Origin: Sulfurovum sp.
GTDB taxonomy: Bacteria; Campylobacterota; Campylobacteria; Campylobacterales; Sulfurovaceae
Assembly: GCA_026990595.1 (NCBI GenBank)
Contig: JALXCZ010000008.1
Location: forward strand, 112,363-176,362
Length of the DNA stretch: 64,000 nucleotides
Direction of reading: 5' to 3'
In this document: piece by piece, positions 1-8,741 of the stretch
Position numbering within the stretch: position 1 is the stretch's first letter
Layout of the letters: every line of letters starts with the position of its first letter
The notes under the pieces: generated by a model
The model's input: the letters and a program-made list of their open reading frames with translations, nothing else
Databases searched by the model: none
What the model was told of the DNA's origin: nothing
Made by a program: the position numbers and the translations under genes

Positions 1-1
1 C

Positions 2-736
2 ATCACCGCAGCCAAAAAAAACCCTCAATTTATTTCTATTACCGCCTTGGGAAAAAGTAATACTCTCGCACGAACAGAGATAAACAAAGTCATCAATGAT
101 CTTCAAAATAAACATCAAAAGATCATTGATGAGATCATCGCAAAGAAAAAATCAAAACTTGATGAGATAGATAGAGAGATATTACAAACAAAAGAATATA
201 AAATTACCGATATAGCTCAAAATATCAACTACGTTAAAACCAATAAGCTACCAACAATAGATCAGAAGATCGCCTCTATGAAAGCAGAGTTAAAAAGTGC
301 TGTTAAACAAAAAGAAGAAGCGACAAAAAATCTCTCCTCACTTACGGGAGATAATGCCTCATTGGCCGCCTTGCGCCTTGCACAGATACAGGGACTTGAA
401 TACAAGATCTCTGAAAATCGGATCAACCTGATCGACCTTAAAAGTGAAAAAGAAAAGATCATAATCTCTATACTGCCTTCTCTAAAAAGAAAAATGGAAG
501 AATTAAAGCAAATTGATCTGGTATCTCTTCGGGAAAAACGTTCGTTAATCAAACTTTCCATGCAGGCACATAATTATCACAACACTACAGTCATAGGAAA
601 AGTCATCACACAGGAAAAACCTGTAAAACCAAAAAAACTACTTATTCTCATAGTCTCTTTTATTACAGGCTTGATGCTCTCTATTTTCTTGGCTTTCTTT
701 TTGGAGTTTCTACAAGGAATGAAAAAGGAGAATTAA
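2..736 (+). CDS. Wzz-like polysaccharide chain-length determinant (5'-truncated by window edge)
   Basis: The frame is open to the first base of the window, so the true start lies outside; an internal TTG at 47 is not a convincing start. The visible part is a long charged, coiled-coil-like region (roughly residues 20-180) followed by a short Pro/Lys stretch and one hydrophobic C-terminal segment (LLILIVSFITGLMLSIF). This is the architecture of the periplasmic and second membrane part of Wzz/polysaccharide co-polymerases, which set O-antigen or capsule chain length at the inner membrane. It lies tail-to-tail with the O-antigen ligase gene, which fits a surface-polysaccharide role. The assignment is by architecture, not by a diagnostic motif. 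Confidence 0.7.
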   Translation: MTAAKKNPQFISITALGKSNTLARTEINKVINDLQNKHQKIIDEIIAKKKSKLDEIDREILQTKEYKITDIAQNINYVKTNKLPTIDQKIASMKAELKSAVKQKEEATKNLSSLTGDNASLAALRLAQIQGLEYKISENRINLIDLKSEKEKIIISILPSLKRKMEELKQIDLVSLREKRSLIKLSMQAHNYHNTTVIGKVITQEKPVKPKKLLILIVSFITGLMLSIFLAFFLEFLQGMKKEN

Positions 737-858
737 ACCTTATTCCTCCCCCCTCTGCATGCCAACTTTTAAAATCTCTTTAAGTCTTCTATTGTTAAAT
801 ATTCCCTAAGGATTTTGCAGATTTACAGGCAGAAGTGTAAAATTATAAAAGATGTTTT

Positions 859-2115
859 TCATACTTTAGCACTCTTTTTATCCATTTGCCAATTCTCAGA
901 GAAGAGTAAAAATAATCCTATCATGAAATTAAACAGTAAAAATGGTTGGCGATTCCAAAAAAGAGGTTCACCTATAAACCCAACCAAATAGACAGTTATA
1001 AAAGAGACAAATAATATATGCATATCATCTGCCAGAGGAAGCTTTAGCATCTGATAAATAAATAACAAAAATATCATTAATCCAATCATACCAGTTTCAA
1101 GTAATATTTGCATATATTGGTTATGCATATGCCAAAACCCCCTGACCATTTTACCCTGAGAATAGGATTCTGTTTGCTTCATATAGGCTTTTTTTGCATC
1201 TGCTATTCCAACCCCAAACAAAGGATGCTCCAAAACAATATCTTTCGCTACAATTAAAGCATACACCCGAGCACCCCAGGATGAATGAAAATCTCCTTGT
1301 GCTATATGCTGTAATGATTGCATAGACAAATTGGCTCGTGTATGAAAAATGGGGCTGGAATAATAAGCCAATAAAAAGATGCTTATTATAGAAACCATAC
1401 CTAGTACGATACTTTTAAACCCAATACCAAAATGCTTGATAAAATAAACTATAAGTGCTACAAAAAAAGCCAACTGACCAAGCCTTCCTCCATTTAAAAA
1501 GAGATTGGTCAAAGCACTTATCACAAATAGCGCCATAAGTATTTTTAATCCTATCTGTTTGATCTTTGAGAATTCTGTTATCAAAATAAAAATTGTAACA
1601 GCAAGAAAAATAGAATAAAGACTGTGGTGCATAAAAGGGGAAGGGTCATGTGTTAATCTTCCCTTAATATCTATAAGACCTAAAAAAAGTCCCCATGATG
1701 CAATTTCGCTAATAAACATTGCTAAAAGAAAGGCTGAAAGTATTACCTTGATATACTTCCTTTGTATAGAGGTAATCATAACCGGTACAAGCATAAAATA
1801 GAGCAGATACATCTGAACATAGGCAAGCACACCATTTTGAGGATAATGTTTTACAAACCCTCCATAAAGAGTATCACTCCATATCAATGAAAATCCTATT
1901 AGTAGTACAAAGGCAAAATAATACCAAAAAGGCTTGAATCGTTTCAATTTTAAAAACTTATATTGCCAATTTCCTTCAATAATCCATAAAATATCCAATA
2001 AAAGCATAATGATTTCTGCTTTTTTCGCACTTAGAGGAAATGCAAAAGCCAATATAACCAACATATAGTTGATCCATTGATTCATATTTATTTTTATTTT
2101 AAATACCTCAATCAT
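859..2115 (-). CDS. O-antigen ligase family protein (WaaL/Wzy_C-like)
   Basis: This is a polytopic inner-membrane protein of 418 residues with about ten to twelve hydrophobic helices. It has a central periplasmic loop typical of the O-antigen ligase/polymerase (Wzy_C) family: an Arg-rich segment (NGGRLGQLAFF) and a HPLFGVGIADAKK motif followed by FWHMHNQYMQILLETG. Family members join undecaprenyl-linked glycans to the lipid A core or polymerise O units. The ATG overlaps the stop of the upstream glycosyltransferase gene by 4 bp (ATGA), so it is the last gene of the LPS operon. Ligase and polymerase cannot be separated from sequence alone; the neighbouring lipid A/core genes favour ligase. Confidence 0.8.
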   Translation of the reverse strand: MIEVFKIKINMNQWINYMLVILAFAFPLSAKKAEIIMLLLDILWIIEGNWQYKFLKLKRFKPFWYYFAFVLLIGFSLIWSDTLYGGFVKHYPQNGVLAYVQMYLLYFMLVPVMITSIQRKYIKVILSAFLLAMFISEIASWGLFLGLIDIKGRLTHDPSPFMHHSLYSIFLAVTIFILITEFSKIKQIGLKILMALFVISALTNLFLNGGRLGQLAFFVALIVYFIKHFGIGFKSIVLGMVSIISIFLLAYYSSPIFHTRANLSMQSLQHIAQGDFHSSWGARVYALIVAKDIVLEHPLFGVGIADAKKAYMKQTESYSQGKMVRGFWHMHNQYMQILLETGMIGLMIFLLFIYQMLKLPLADDMHILFVSFITVYLVGFIGEPLFWNRQPFLLFNFMIGLFLLFSENWQMDKKSAKV

Positions 2116-3242
2116 ATTTTATCTTTGCACTGTTTTACTATTTTACAATATTCGTGATATATTCTGTCTTCTCTAAACTGAACAAACATTTGATCATCAA
2201 TTTCAGGATAGCATTTTAATGCCATAGCTATTTTTTCAGAAAGATCCTCACTATCATTTACTTTAGCCAAATATTGTTTCAATTCACCTCTCATGATTTC
2301 ATTGGGTCCAGAGATGCAATCGGTACTGACAACCGGCGTATGAAGAATAAGTGATTCTAGCAAAACCATAGAAAGACCTTCTCTTTCGGAAGAGAGAACC
2401 AGCAATTTCGCATGCTTCATAAAAGGATAAGGATTTTTTTGAAAATCAAGCACTTCAACCCTATCGCTAAGCCCCATTTTTTCTATTAACAAAAGTAAGG
2501 CAGGATTTTTTTTTGATAAAATTTTTAATTTTGGTGCCTCCGGCACTTTTTTGTATGCCTCAAGTGCAATATCTATACGTTTCTCTTTCCGAAATGCTGC
2601 TGCTACAAGGATATAAGGTTCTTCTGGAATATCAAATACTTTCTTTTCCCCCTCCTCTTTAATCAAATCAAAATCAAACGGATTATAAATAACACTATTG
2701 GAAGCATAGTGAATACCCAACAGTTCTATATCTTTTGCAACACCCATTGAAACAGAGATCAGTGCCTTGTTTCTATAGAGTTTTTTATAATATCTACCTT
2801 TTCTATATGCCCGGAGGTATGCTTTACGTTTTCGCATCTCTTCTATTTCAAAAGAATATGCCGTATGCATCACATAGAAAACCTGATGATTCAAATTAGC
2901 AAACGAAACCACTTCATCTGCAGCAGGAAGGTTGGAAAAAATAGCATCAAATGCCATACCATCTGATTCGATATCGTCAATTGTTCTTTTTAGGGTATTT
3001 GCCAATATTTGAACCCATTTTTTTCTAAAGATCTTACTTTTTTTTCGCTTTTTTCCAAGCGTGTGAATAGTGAACGATTCAATAGAATACGAAACTGTAT
3101 CTTCCAAAAGAATTATGTGTATATCTATACCTCTTTTCTGAAACATATTTGCGAGATTAAGCACTACCCGTTCCGCCCCGCCACCTGTCAGATTAAAAAT
3201 TACAAACCCTATGCGTTGAGGTATTTGGACTTGATGTAACAT
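2112..3242 (-). CDS. GT4-family glycosyltransferase, LPS locus (paralog 1)
   Basis: GT-B fold glycosyltransferase of family 4, 376 residues. The N-terminal acceptor domain starts with the Gly-rich loop NLTGGGAERVVLNLA. The C-terminal donor domain carries LLVLSSEREGLSMVLLESL with the E(x7)E nucleotide-sugar motif, followed by PVVSTDCISGPNEI. It probably adds a sugar to the lipid A core or an O unit at the cytoplasmic membrane face. Donor and acceptor cannot be read from sequence. It directly abuts its paralog at 3243-4319, with which it shares nearly the whole domain plan, so the pair looks like a tandem duplication. Confidence 0.85.
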   Translation of the reverse strand: MLHQVQIPQRIGFVIFNLTGGGAERVVLNLANMFQKRGIDIHIILLEDTVSYSIESFTIHTLGKKRKKSKIFRKKWVQILANTLKRTIDDIESDGMAFDAIFSNLPAADEVVSFANLNHQVFYVMHTAYSFEIEEMRKRKAYLRAYRKGRYYKKLYRNKALISVSMGVAKDIELLGIHYASNSVIYNPFDFDLIKEEGEKKVFDIPEEPYILVAAAFRKEKRIDIALEAYKKVPEAPKLKILSKKNPALLLLIEKMGLSDRVEVLDFQKNPYPFMKHAKLLVLSSEREGLSMVLLESLILHTPVVSTDCISGPNEIMRGELKQYLAKVNDSEDLSEKIAMALKCYPEIDDQMFVQFREDRIYHEYCKIVKQCKDKI

Positions 3243-4319
3243 CTACTGTTCCTTCAGTAATTTTACATACTGTTCAAAGATCGATACTTTACTAAATCGT
3301 TCAAGTTCATTCATATCAATTTCTATACTGCTTTCTAAAGCCTCATCTATCTTTTTTGCCAATGCTGCTGAATCATTTACAGGAACAAGCCAATGTGAAA
3401 GTGCTCCAACCAATATTTCTTTTGGTCCAGTAGGGCAATCTGTGGAAACAACAGGTGTTCCCAAAATAAGAGATTCTATCATCACTGTCGGTAAACCTTC
3501 CCGTTCTGAAGAGAGAACAAGTAGTTTTGCATGTTTCATATATTTATAGGGATTTTGCTGAAAACCTAAAATTTCCACTCTATTTTCAAGCCCGTAAGCC
3601 TGTATCATCGCTTGAGCTTCTTTCGTTTTTGCAGCTAAAATAATTAATTTGACTTGAGTTTTTGTTTGCCTGAGTGCTTCAAACAATATATCATAACGTT
3701 TTTGTCTTCTAAATGCTGATGGAGCTATCATATACGGCTCAGCCATATCAAGCACTTCCTTTCCTTTTTCTACAATAGATTCAAAATCAAAAGGATTATA
3801 AATTGTTTTTGCCTCAAGATAATCTATATTTAGTACATCAAGTTCTGGGATAATAGACTTTGCTACAGTAATAAGCTTTTCATTTTTATATAGCCATTGA
3901 TATACTTGCAATTTTTTCTTTGCCCTTTTTTTTGTAAACTTTTCAAGTTCTGTTTTATAAGACATATGAATAACAAAATACTTATTTTCATGATCCAAGT
4001 ATTTTACAACCCTATCTGCTCTTGGCAAATTAGAAATGATCAAATCGAATTTTCCAATTTTTTCCATTTTTGACTTTAAAATTTTTGCGTAGATACGATC
4101 TCCTGCTTTACCCAAAATTTTATATACATCTTTCCCTTTTGATAATGGTATGATTGGAAAATTATATTCAGAAGTTTTGTACTTTTTTACATTATCCAAA
4201 ATAAATAATACAACAGAAAAATTGTTATCTTCAAATAATTTTGCTTGTGCCAAAGCAACCTTTTCAGCCCCGCTTCCTGCCAAATTCGTGACAACAATAC
4301 CAATTCTTTTCATAAACAT
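3243..4319 (-). CDS. GT4-family glycosyltransferase, LPS locus (paralog 2)
   Basis: GT-B family 4 glycosyltransferase, 358 residues. It has an N-terminal loop NLAGSGAEKVALAQA and a C-terminal E(x7)E segment SSEREGLPTVMIESLILGTPVVSTDCPTG. The stop lies next to the ATG of the downstream paralog with no spacer, and its own start overlaps the preceding ELM1-family gene by 10 bp, so translation is probably coupled. The shared IYNPFDFE/D motif and the common donor-site block show recent common ancestry with the 2112-3242 gene. Sugar specificity is unknown. Confidence 0.85.
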   Translation of the reverse strand: MFMKRIGIVVTNLAGSGAEKVALAQAKLFEDNNFSVVLFILDNVKKYKTSEYNFPIIPLSKGKDVYKILGKAGDRIYAKILKSKMEKIGKFDLIISNLPRADRVVKYLDHENKYFVIHMSYKTELEKFTKKRAKKKLQVYQWLYKNEKLITVAKSIIPELDVLNIDYLEAKTIYNPFDFESIVEKGKEVLDMAEPYMIAPSAFRRQKRYDILFEALRQTKTQVKLIILAAKTKEAQAMIQAYGLENRVEILGFQQNPYKYMKHAKLLVLSSEREGLPTVMIESLILGTPVVSTDCPTGPKEILVGALSHWLVPVNDSAALAKKIDEALESSIEIDMNELERFSKVSIFEQYVKLLKEQ

Positions 4320-5314
4320 CCTTTTAATTGATCTGCTAATTTTTGCATATATTTAACTGAAGATGTTACAGAAGGAGGATAATCTTTCAGATCGGATAAC
4401 TCCTCTATTTTAGATCTCATAATACACTTTCCCTCTTCAAACTTTTCCAAAATTTTTTGATAATCATTTTCAGGCTCTGCCTGCTTTGGCACTAATGTGA
4501 CTACAGCTTTCCCTGATGACACCGCCTCACTGACCATCGAAGCACTCTCTTCTGTTACATAAACCTGTTGACTCAGTGTAAGAAATACCCCTACTGTCTT
4601 TAATGGTTTTTTGTGATAAGCAATGAACATTTCACTCTTCATCTGCTCCTGCATCTTCTCTTCAAAAATTTCAGGTGTTCTACGGGAAGTTGTTATCAGC
4701 CAATTTGTTTTAGCAGCCGTAGCATTAACAAAAGCAATAAGATGGTCTATCTCTTCTTCAGTATAATGGTACCCGGAACCATCTCCACCTATCAGCAGTG
4801 TATGGTAAGAGACATTTGGATCAAGTCCATACTTGATACAGAAATCCTCAGGATTACCAGTGTAGGGCAATGTCGGTGCCACATCAAGCACTATCTGGTT
4901 ATTAAAACCAAGATCAAGTACTGTCAATACTTTTGTAAATAGTTTATTATCAAGTTTTTTGGGGTTTCCTATGAAGAGTGTAGTTGCACCAAACCATAGT
5001 CCGATCAAAGCATTCAAAAGAGAAGTGTCTTTCCCTGAAGAGATGACAACTTCAGGATGCTCGGAAAGGTCAATCTCTTCATAAAACCAAGAGATATTTT
5101 CCGGTCGAAACATATGTGTAAGTATCCATTTTCCCAATAAACTGTTTAGCAGCATACGCAAAAGGTATTTGCTAAACTTTTTTACCTTTACTTCAACATA
5201 ACGTACTTCAACCTCTTCAATCTCCTTGATCGCTTCAGCTACAGCAAGACTCTGATTGTAGTGTCCTGGTTTCCCATCACTTAGAACTAAGACTCTCTTC
5301 AAGCATTTCTCCAT
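4310..5314 (-). CDS. ELM1-family (mitochondrial fission ELM1-like) protein, LPS locus
   Basis: 334 residues. It begins with VLVLSDGKPGHYNQSLAVAEA, the N-terminal signature of the bacterial ELM1-like family (formerly DUF1022). The C-terminal half has a nucleotide-sugar-like loop (LLIGGDGSGYHYTEEEI) and TEESASMVSEAVSSGKAVVTL, resembling GT-B donor sites. The biochemical role of the bacterial family is not established; its position among four GT4 genes makes a glycosyltransferase-like function likely (inference). The start overlaps the upstream GT4 gene by 38 bp. A second member lies at 9821-10726. Confidence 0.8.
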   Translation of the reverse strand: MEKCLKRVLVLSDGKPGHYNQSLAVAEAIKEIEEVEVRYVEVKVKKFSKYLLRMLLNSLLGKWILTHMFRPENISWFYEEIDLSEHPEVVISSGKDTSLLNALIGLWFGATTLFIGNPKKLDNKLFTKVLTVLDLGFNNQIVLDVAPTLPYTGNPEDFCIKYGLDPNVSYHTLLIGGDGSGYHYTEEEIDHLIAFVNATAAKTNWLITTSRRTPEIFEEKMQEQMKSEMFIAYHKKPLKTVGVFLTLSQQVYVTEESASMVSEAVSSGKAVVTLVPKQAEPENDYQKILEKFEEGKCIMRSKIEELSDLKDYPPSVTSSVKYMQKLADQLKGCL

Positions 5315-6296
5315 ATAATAATATTAATTTCTCATACATTTTTTCATATATGAACTCTTCTTTTGCAAATTCAAAACATTTCTCAAAGTTTTTTAGCACA
5401 TCCGTATAATGTTTTTTAACATAAACTATTTTATCTTTCAAATCCTCACTTTTGGCTTTTTCCAACACATACCCTTCAGGCAATATCTCACTCATATCAG
5501 CTACATCTGTACTGATTACTGGTTTTTGAAGCAATAATGCTTCTGCCATTACATACGAGAAGCCCTCTTTATGTGATGTGATGACAAGAAGATCACTTTG
5601 TGCCAATAAATCAAGTGCATCACTCCTATATCCAGTAAATATTACCTTTTCTTCAATTCCTAATCCTTTTGCTTGCTTCCGCAAAGTAATCTCCTGCTCT
5701 CCTTCGCCAATCAATACCAATTCAACATCAATGTCTTTAATCGCATCAAGCAGAAGAGCGAAATTTTTGACTTCAACCAATCTCCCTATTGCACATATAG
5801 TGAATTTTGAATGGTTTATCCCTGTCCCGGACATACTATGTTGCTTTGGAAAGTCAACACCATTATAAATGACATGTTTATGTCTATGGTTTATGGGTGC
5901 AAGCACTGCTTTTGAAACACCTATGATATAATCGAACTTTTCATAATTTTTGATTTTTTTCTTTTTACTATGCACTGTCACTACAGTTTCAATAGACGAT
6001 TGAATCCATTTTGAAATACTTGCCACAATATCAGCCGCTTTACTCGCATGTGCATGTAGGATATCAGGATTAATGTCCCTAACCATTCTCCATAACCTGA
6101 ATAGAATAAACGGGTTTTTCCGTCCTTTGGAAAGATCAAGAGAATGGAAAAATACTTTTTCATCAAAACGTTCACGATATTTTTCATGAGCGATCACATG
6201 TAACTCTTCTTCTTGAGCCAAAGCATTACACAGTTCCTCAAAATGTTTTTCAAGTCCCCCCTCTTCATTACCCGCCATAACCTGAACAATTTTCAT
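5277..6296 (-). CDS. GT4-family glycosyltransferase, LPS locus
   Basis: 339-residue GT-B glycosyltransferase. It starts MKIVQVMAGNEEGGLEKHFEEL (acceptor-side Gly loop). The donor domain has CAIGRLVEVKNFALLL, then VIFTGYRSDALDLLAQSDLL, and the E(x7)E block HKEGFSYVMAEALLLQKPVIS. The start overlaps the stop of the deacetylase gene by 4 bp, and its 3' end runs 38 bp into the ELM1-like gene. It resembles the GT4 gene at 8742-9824 (similar MKIVQ start), and each of these two is next to an ELM1-family gene. The sugar transferred cannot be inferred. Confidence 0.85.
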   Translation of the reverse strand: MKIVQVMAGNEEGGLEKHFEELCNALAQEEELHVIAHEKYRERFDEKVFFHSLDLSKGRKNPFILFRLWRMVRDINPDILHAHASKAADIVASISKWIQSSIETVVTVHSKKKKIKNYEKFDYIIGVSKAVLAPINHRHKHVIYNGVDFPKQHSMSGTGINHSKFTICAIGRLVEVKNFALLLDAIKDIDVELVLIGEGEQEITLRKQAKGLGIEEKVIFTGYRSDALDLLAQSDLLVITSHKEGFSYVMAEALLLQKPVISTDVADMSEILPEGYVLEKAKSEDLKDKIVYVKKHYTDVLKNFEKCFEFAKEEFIYEKMYEKLILLYGEMLEESLSSK

Positions 6297-7111
6297 TTTT
6301 TTACTCCTCTTTTGCCTGTACGCAACTTAAGAAGAAAAGCTAGAAAATTATCTTTCCCACTAACCGTAATACGCTTGAGTAAATAGGGATTGGCAACTTT
6401 TATATTATCAATGCCAATATTTGTGGTAGTAGCATTACTGTATCCCGCATCTCGTACGAGTTTCCAATCGTCCTTCTTATAGAGCCCAAAAGGATAACAG
6501 AATGACTCACACTCAACATTGAAACTCTCCTCAATCTTCTCTTTTGATTCCCTGATCTCACTCTCCTTCCTCTCATCATCCAATTGTACAAGATTATCAT
6601 GCGTCAATGTATGGGAGCCTATTTCTATCAACTCACTTTGAATCATCTCTTTGATCTGATCATCCGTAAGCTTGGGTTCTCTCATCAATTCACCACTGCT
6701 ATTTTTAGCTTTACGTTTGCTTGACCACTCCCTGTTATGTCTATCTACAACCAGATAAACCGTCGCTTTGGCACCATACTTTTTCAGGATAGGCAATGCA
6801 TGGATATAATTGTCTTCATAACCATCATCAAAGGTAATGGCTACAGAACGTTTAGGCAAGTGATCCTTTTGAACAATCAATTCACTCATTGTAAAAAAAT
6901 GCCAGCCGTTCTCAACTAAATATTTGATCTGTTTTTCAAACATTCGGGGAGAGACTCTCAACCCTTTGAACTTGCCTCCCGTATGTTCTTTGATCATATG
7001 ATACATCAAGATACGGGGATACTGGTAAGTTACAGGTTTCCCCCACCATGCATAACGATAGGAATAATATAAAATGACTAATAAAATTGTGATAATAATA
7101 GATATTGACAT
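6293..7111 (-). CDS. Membrane-anchored polysaccharide deacetylase (NodB domain)
   Basis: 272 residues with one N-terminal hydrophobic anchor (about residues 3-18), then a carbohydrate esterase 4 / NodB homology domain. Motif 1 is VAITFDDGYEDN (catalytic base and metal Asp in TFDDG) and motif 2 is IGSHTLTHDNL (metal-binding H-x3-H). Both are intact, so metal-dependent N- or O-deacetylation is expected. Within this operon the substrate is probably a lipid-linked or core glycan rather than chitin or peptidoglycan, but that is inference. It lies 1 bp from the phosphoethanolamine-transferase-like gene upstream. Confidence 0.82.
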   Translation of the reverse strand: MSISIIITILLVILYYSYRYAWWGKPVTYQYPRILMYHMIKEHTGGKFKGLRVSPRMFEKQIKYLVENGWHFFTMSELIVQKDHLPKRSVAITFDDGYEDNYIHALPILKKYGAKATVYLVVDRHNREWSSKRKAKNSSGELMREPKLTDDQIKEMIQSELIEIGSHTLTHDNLVQLDDERKESEIRESKEKIEESFNVECESFCYPFGLYKKDDWKLVRDAGYSNATTTNIGIDNIKVANPYLLKRITVSGKDNFLAFLLKLRTGKRGVKK

Positions 7112-7112
7112 G

Positions 7113-8702
7113 CTACTCTTTTATATTATTCAATGATGCGCATTCTGTTTTATTATATTCAATAAATCCGTTACCTCCGTCAATAGATGTACCCTGAATA
7201 TAATAGTTACTATCATCATTGGGATTTTCAACCTTATACCCCAAGGTATTAGCTACCAATTTACCTAATGTATAATGATTAAAACATCCTTCATCAGCAT
7301 ATTTGTGTTGAAGGGTTTCATCAATACCGTTAGAATATATAAGTATGGGAACTTTTGCCACTTCTTTGCTTAAAAATGCATGCCCGTATCGCCCTTCTTC
7401 TTCTGGAAGCCCCATCATCTCTGCATGATCAGACGTCATAAACATCACACTGTTAGGCATTTTTTTTATTCTATTGACTATCTGATTAATAATGTAATCT
7501 GTATAGAGAATTGAATTATAGTAGCTATAAAGCATATGCGTATGGAAATCTTTGGTTTCAAAAGGATATTTATAAAATGCCTTCGGGGTGGAATCTTCAT
7601 ACGGTGAATGGGAATTTCGTTGATGCAGAATAATAAAATTCTTTTTTGAAAAATCTATCGTATCCAATGCTTTGACCAATGCCTCATCTTTACCAATAAA
7701 ACGCTTCACTACATCCGCATCACTGACATAAGGTGCCATAATATTAAGTTTCTGTGTTGTCAGGTAATAAACATTATATCCCTTACTTTTGGCAAGATGC
7801 AACAAGTTTGTAGCATTGTTTCCAAGTAAAGCGACATTCTCAGGCTCTCTTTTCAATAAGAAAAATGTAGGTACCGCTGTTAAAGTATCAACACCTGAAG
7901 CATATCCTTTCCTATAGATAAAATTTTCATCTTTTTTTAATCTATCTAGATGTGGAGTATCCTCTACCTTTGCACCAAATAGATGCATATGCTTACTACC
8001 AAGACTTTCCCCCATAATAACAATAATATTTTGTGGTAGTTTTTCATCCAAATTTTGAATGATATAGGGTTTAAAAAGCTTTATCTTTTTACTTTTCAAG
8101 AGATATTTCGGTATCTCTTTACCTATAAACAGGGAGATACTGTTTAGTGCATTCACAATAGATATAGTATGGTTATTTGGCATCATGCTTGAAATGTTAT
8201 GTCGTTTATAGGCAGAATAAGGAAGCAATAACAATAACAACACCAGTAAAATAGCTGTATATTTCACCTTAATCACTTTGTTGTCACTTTTAACGATTAT
8301 CCAATATCCGATCACAACCTGCATTGCCCAAAGGACTACTGGTAATATCATATATTGAGAAACACCTTCTACACTCTCCTTCACTTCAAAAAACTGTGTA
8401 AAGAAAAACATAATCTCATAATGCATCAATAGCCCATGAAAAAATGCATAATGCACAAGTTCAATAAAAGACAAAAATGTAAAAAAGATAAAAAAGATCA
8501 TCTTAACTCTCAAAGAGCGCATAGTTAAAATCAAAGCACTTACTACAAAAATCGCAAATACTCCCCTCCATGTTTTTCCTGAAGACACAACAAAATGACT
8601 TTCATACATGGAATACACAATATCTGGTAAAAGCAAAACCAGGGTTAAAATCATAGAAAATAATAAATGTTTTCCCAGTGTATATTTTACTTGTCTATCC
8701 AA
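7113..8702 (-). CDS. EptA-like phosphoethanolamine transferase (sulfatase-fold, membrane)
   Basis: 529 residues: about five N-terminal membrane helices (within residues 10-165), then an alkaline-phosphatase/sulfatase-fold domain. Visible active-site elements are IVIMGESLG (metal-ligand Glu231), a Thr in SGVDTLTAVP (Thr273, expected phosphoenzyme nucleophile) and MTSDHAEMMG (metal-binding Asp-His). This matches LPS phosphoethanolamine transferases of the EptA/EptC type, which modify lipid A or core at the periplasmic face and can lower sensitivity to cationic peptides. The start is a TTG placed 6 nt after AGGAG; no ATG gives the intact N-terminus. A TATAAT box lies 25 bp upstream of the TTG, so an internal promoter is possible. 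Confidence 0.8.
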   Translation of the reverse strand: MDRQVKYTLGKHLLFSMILTLVLLLPDIVYSMYESHFVVSSGKTWRGVFAIFVVSALILTMRSLRVKMIFFIFFTFLSFIELVHYAFFHGLLMHYEIMFFFTQFFEVKESVEGVSQYMILPVVLWAMQVVIGYWIIVKSDNKVIKVKYTAILLVLLLLLLPYSAYKRHNISSMMPNNHTISIVNALNSISLFIGKEIPKYLLKSKKIKLFKPYIIQNLDEKLPQNIIVIMGESLGSKHMHLFGAKVEDTPHLDRLKKDENFIYRKGYASGVDTLTAVPTFFLLKREPENVALLGNNATNLLHLAKSKGYNVYYLTTQKLNIMAPYVSDADVVKRFIGKDEALVKALDTIDFSKKNFIILHQRNSHSPYEDSTPKAFYKYPFETKDFHTHMLYSYYNSILYTDYIINQIVNRIKKMPNSVMFMTSDHAEMMGLPEEEGRYGHAFLSKEVAKVPILIYSNGIDETLQHKYADEGCFNHYTLGKLVANTLGYKVENPNDDSNYYIQGTSIDGGNGFIEYNKTECASLNNIKE

Positions 8703-8726
8703 GAAGTACTCCTAAAAAATTTGTGT

Positions 8727-8732
8727 ATTATA
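8727..8732 (-). promoter_or_regulatory. Putative -10 box before the EptA-like gene
   Basis: A perfect TATAAT on the minus strand in the 39-bp spacer between the GT4 gene and the EptA-like gene, about 25 bp before the TTG start. No good -35 hexamer is visible, which is common for the main sigma factor of Campylobacterota. It may give separate expression of the last six genes of the LPS operon. Confidence 0.4.
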
Positions 8733-8741
8733 ACCTGTTTT

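Noticed and set aside
47..55. TTG at 47 as the start of the first gene
   Set aside because: The frame stays open to the window edge with Wzz-like sequence upstream of the TTG, and there is no ribosome site before it.
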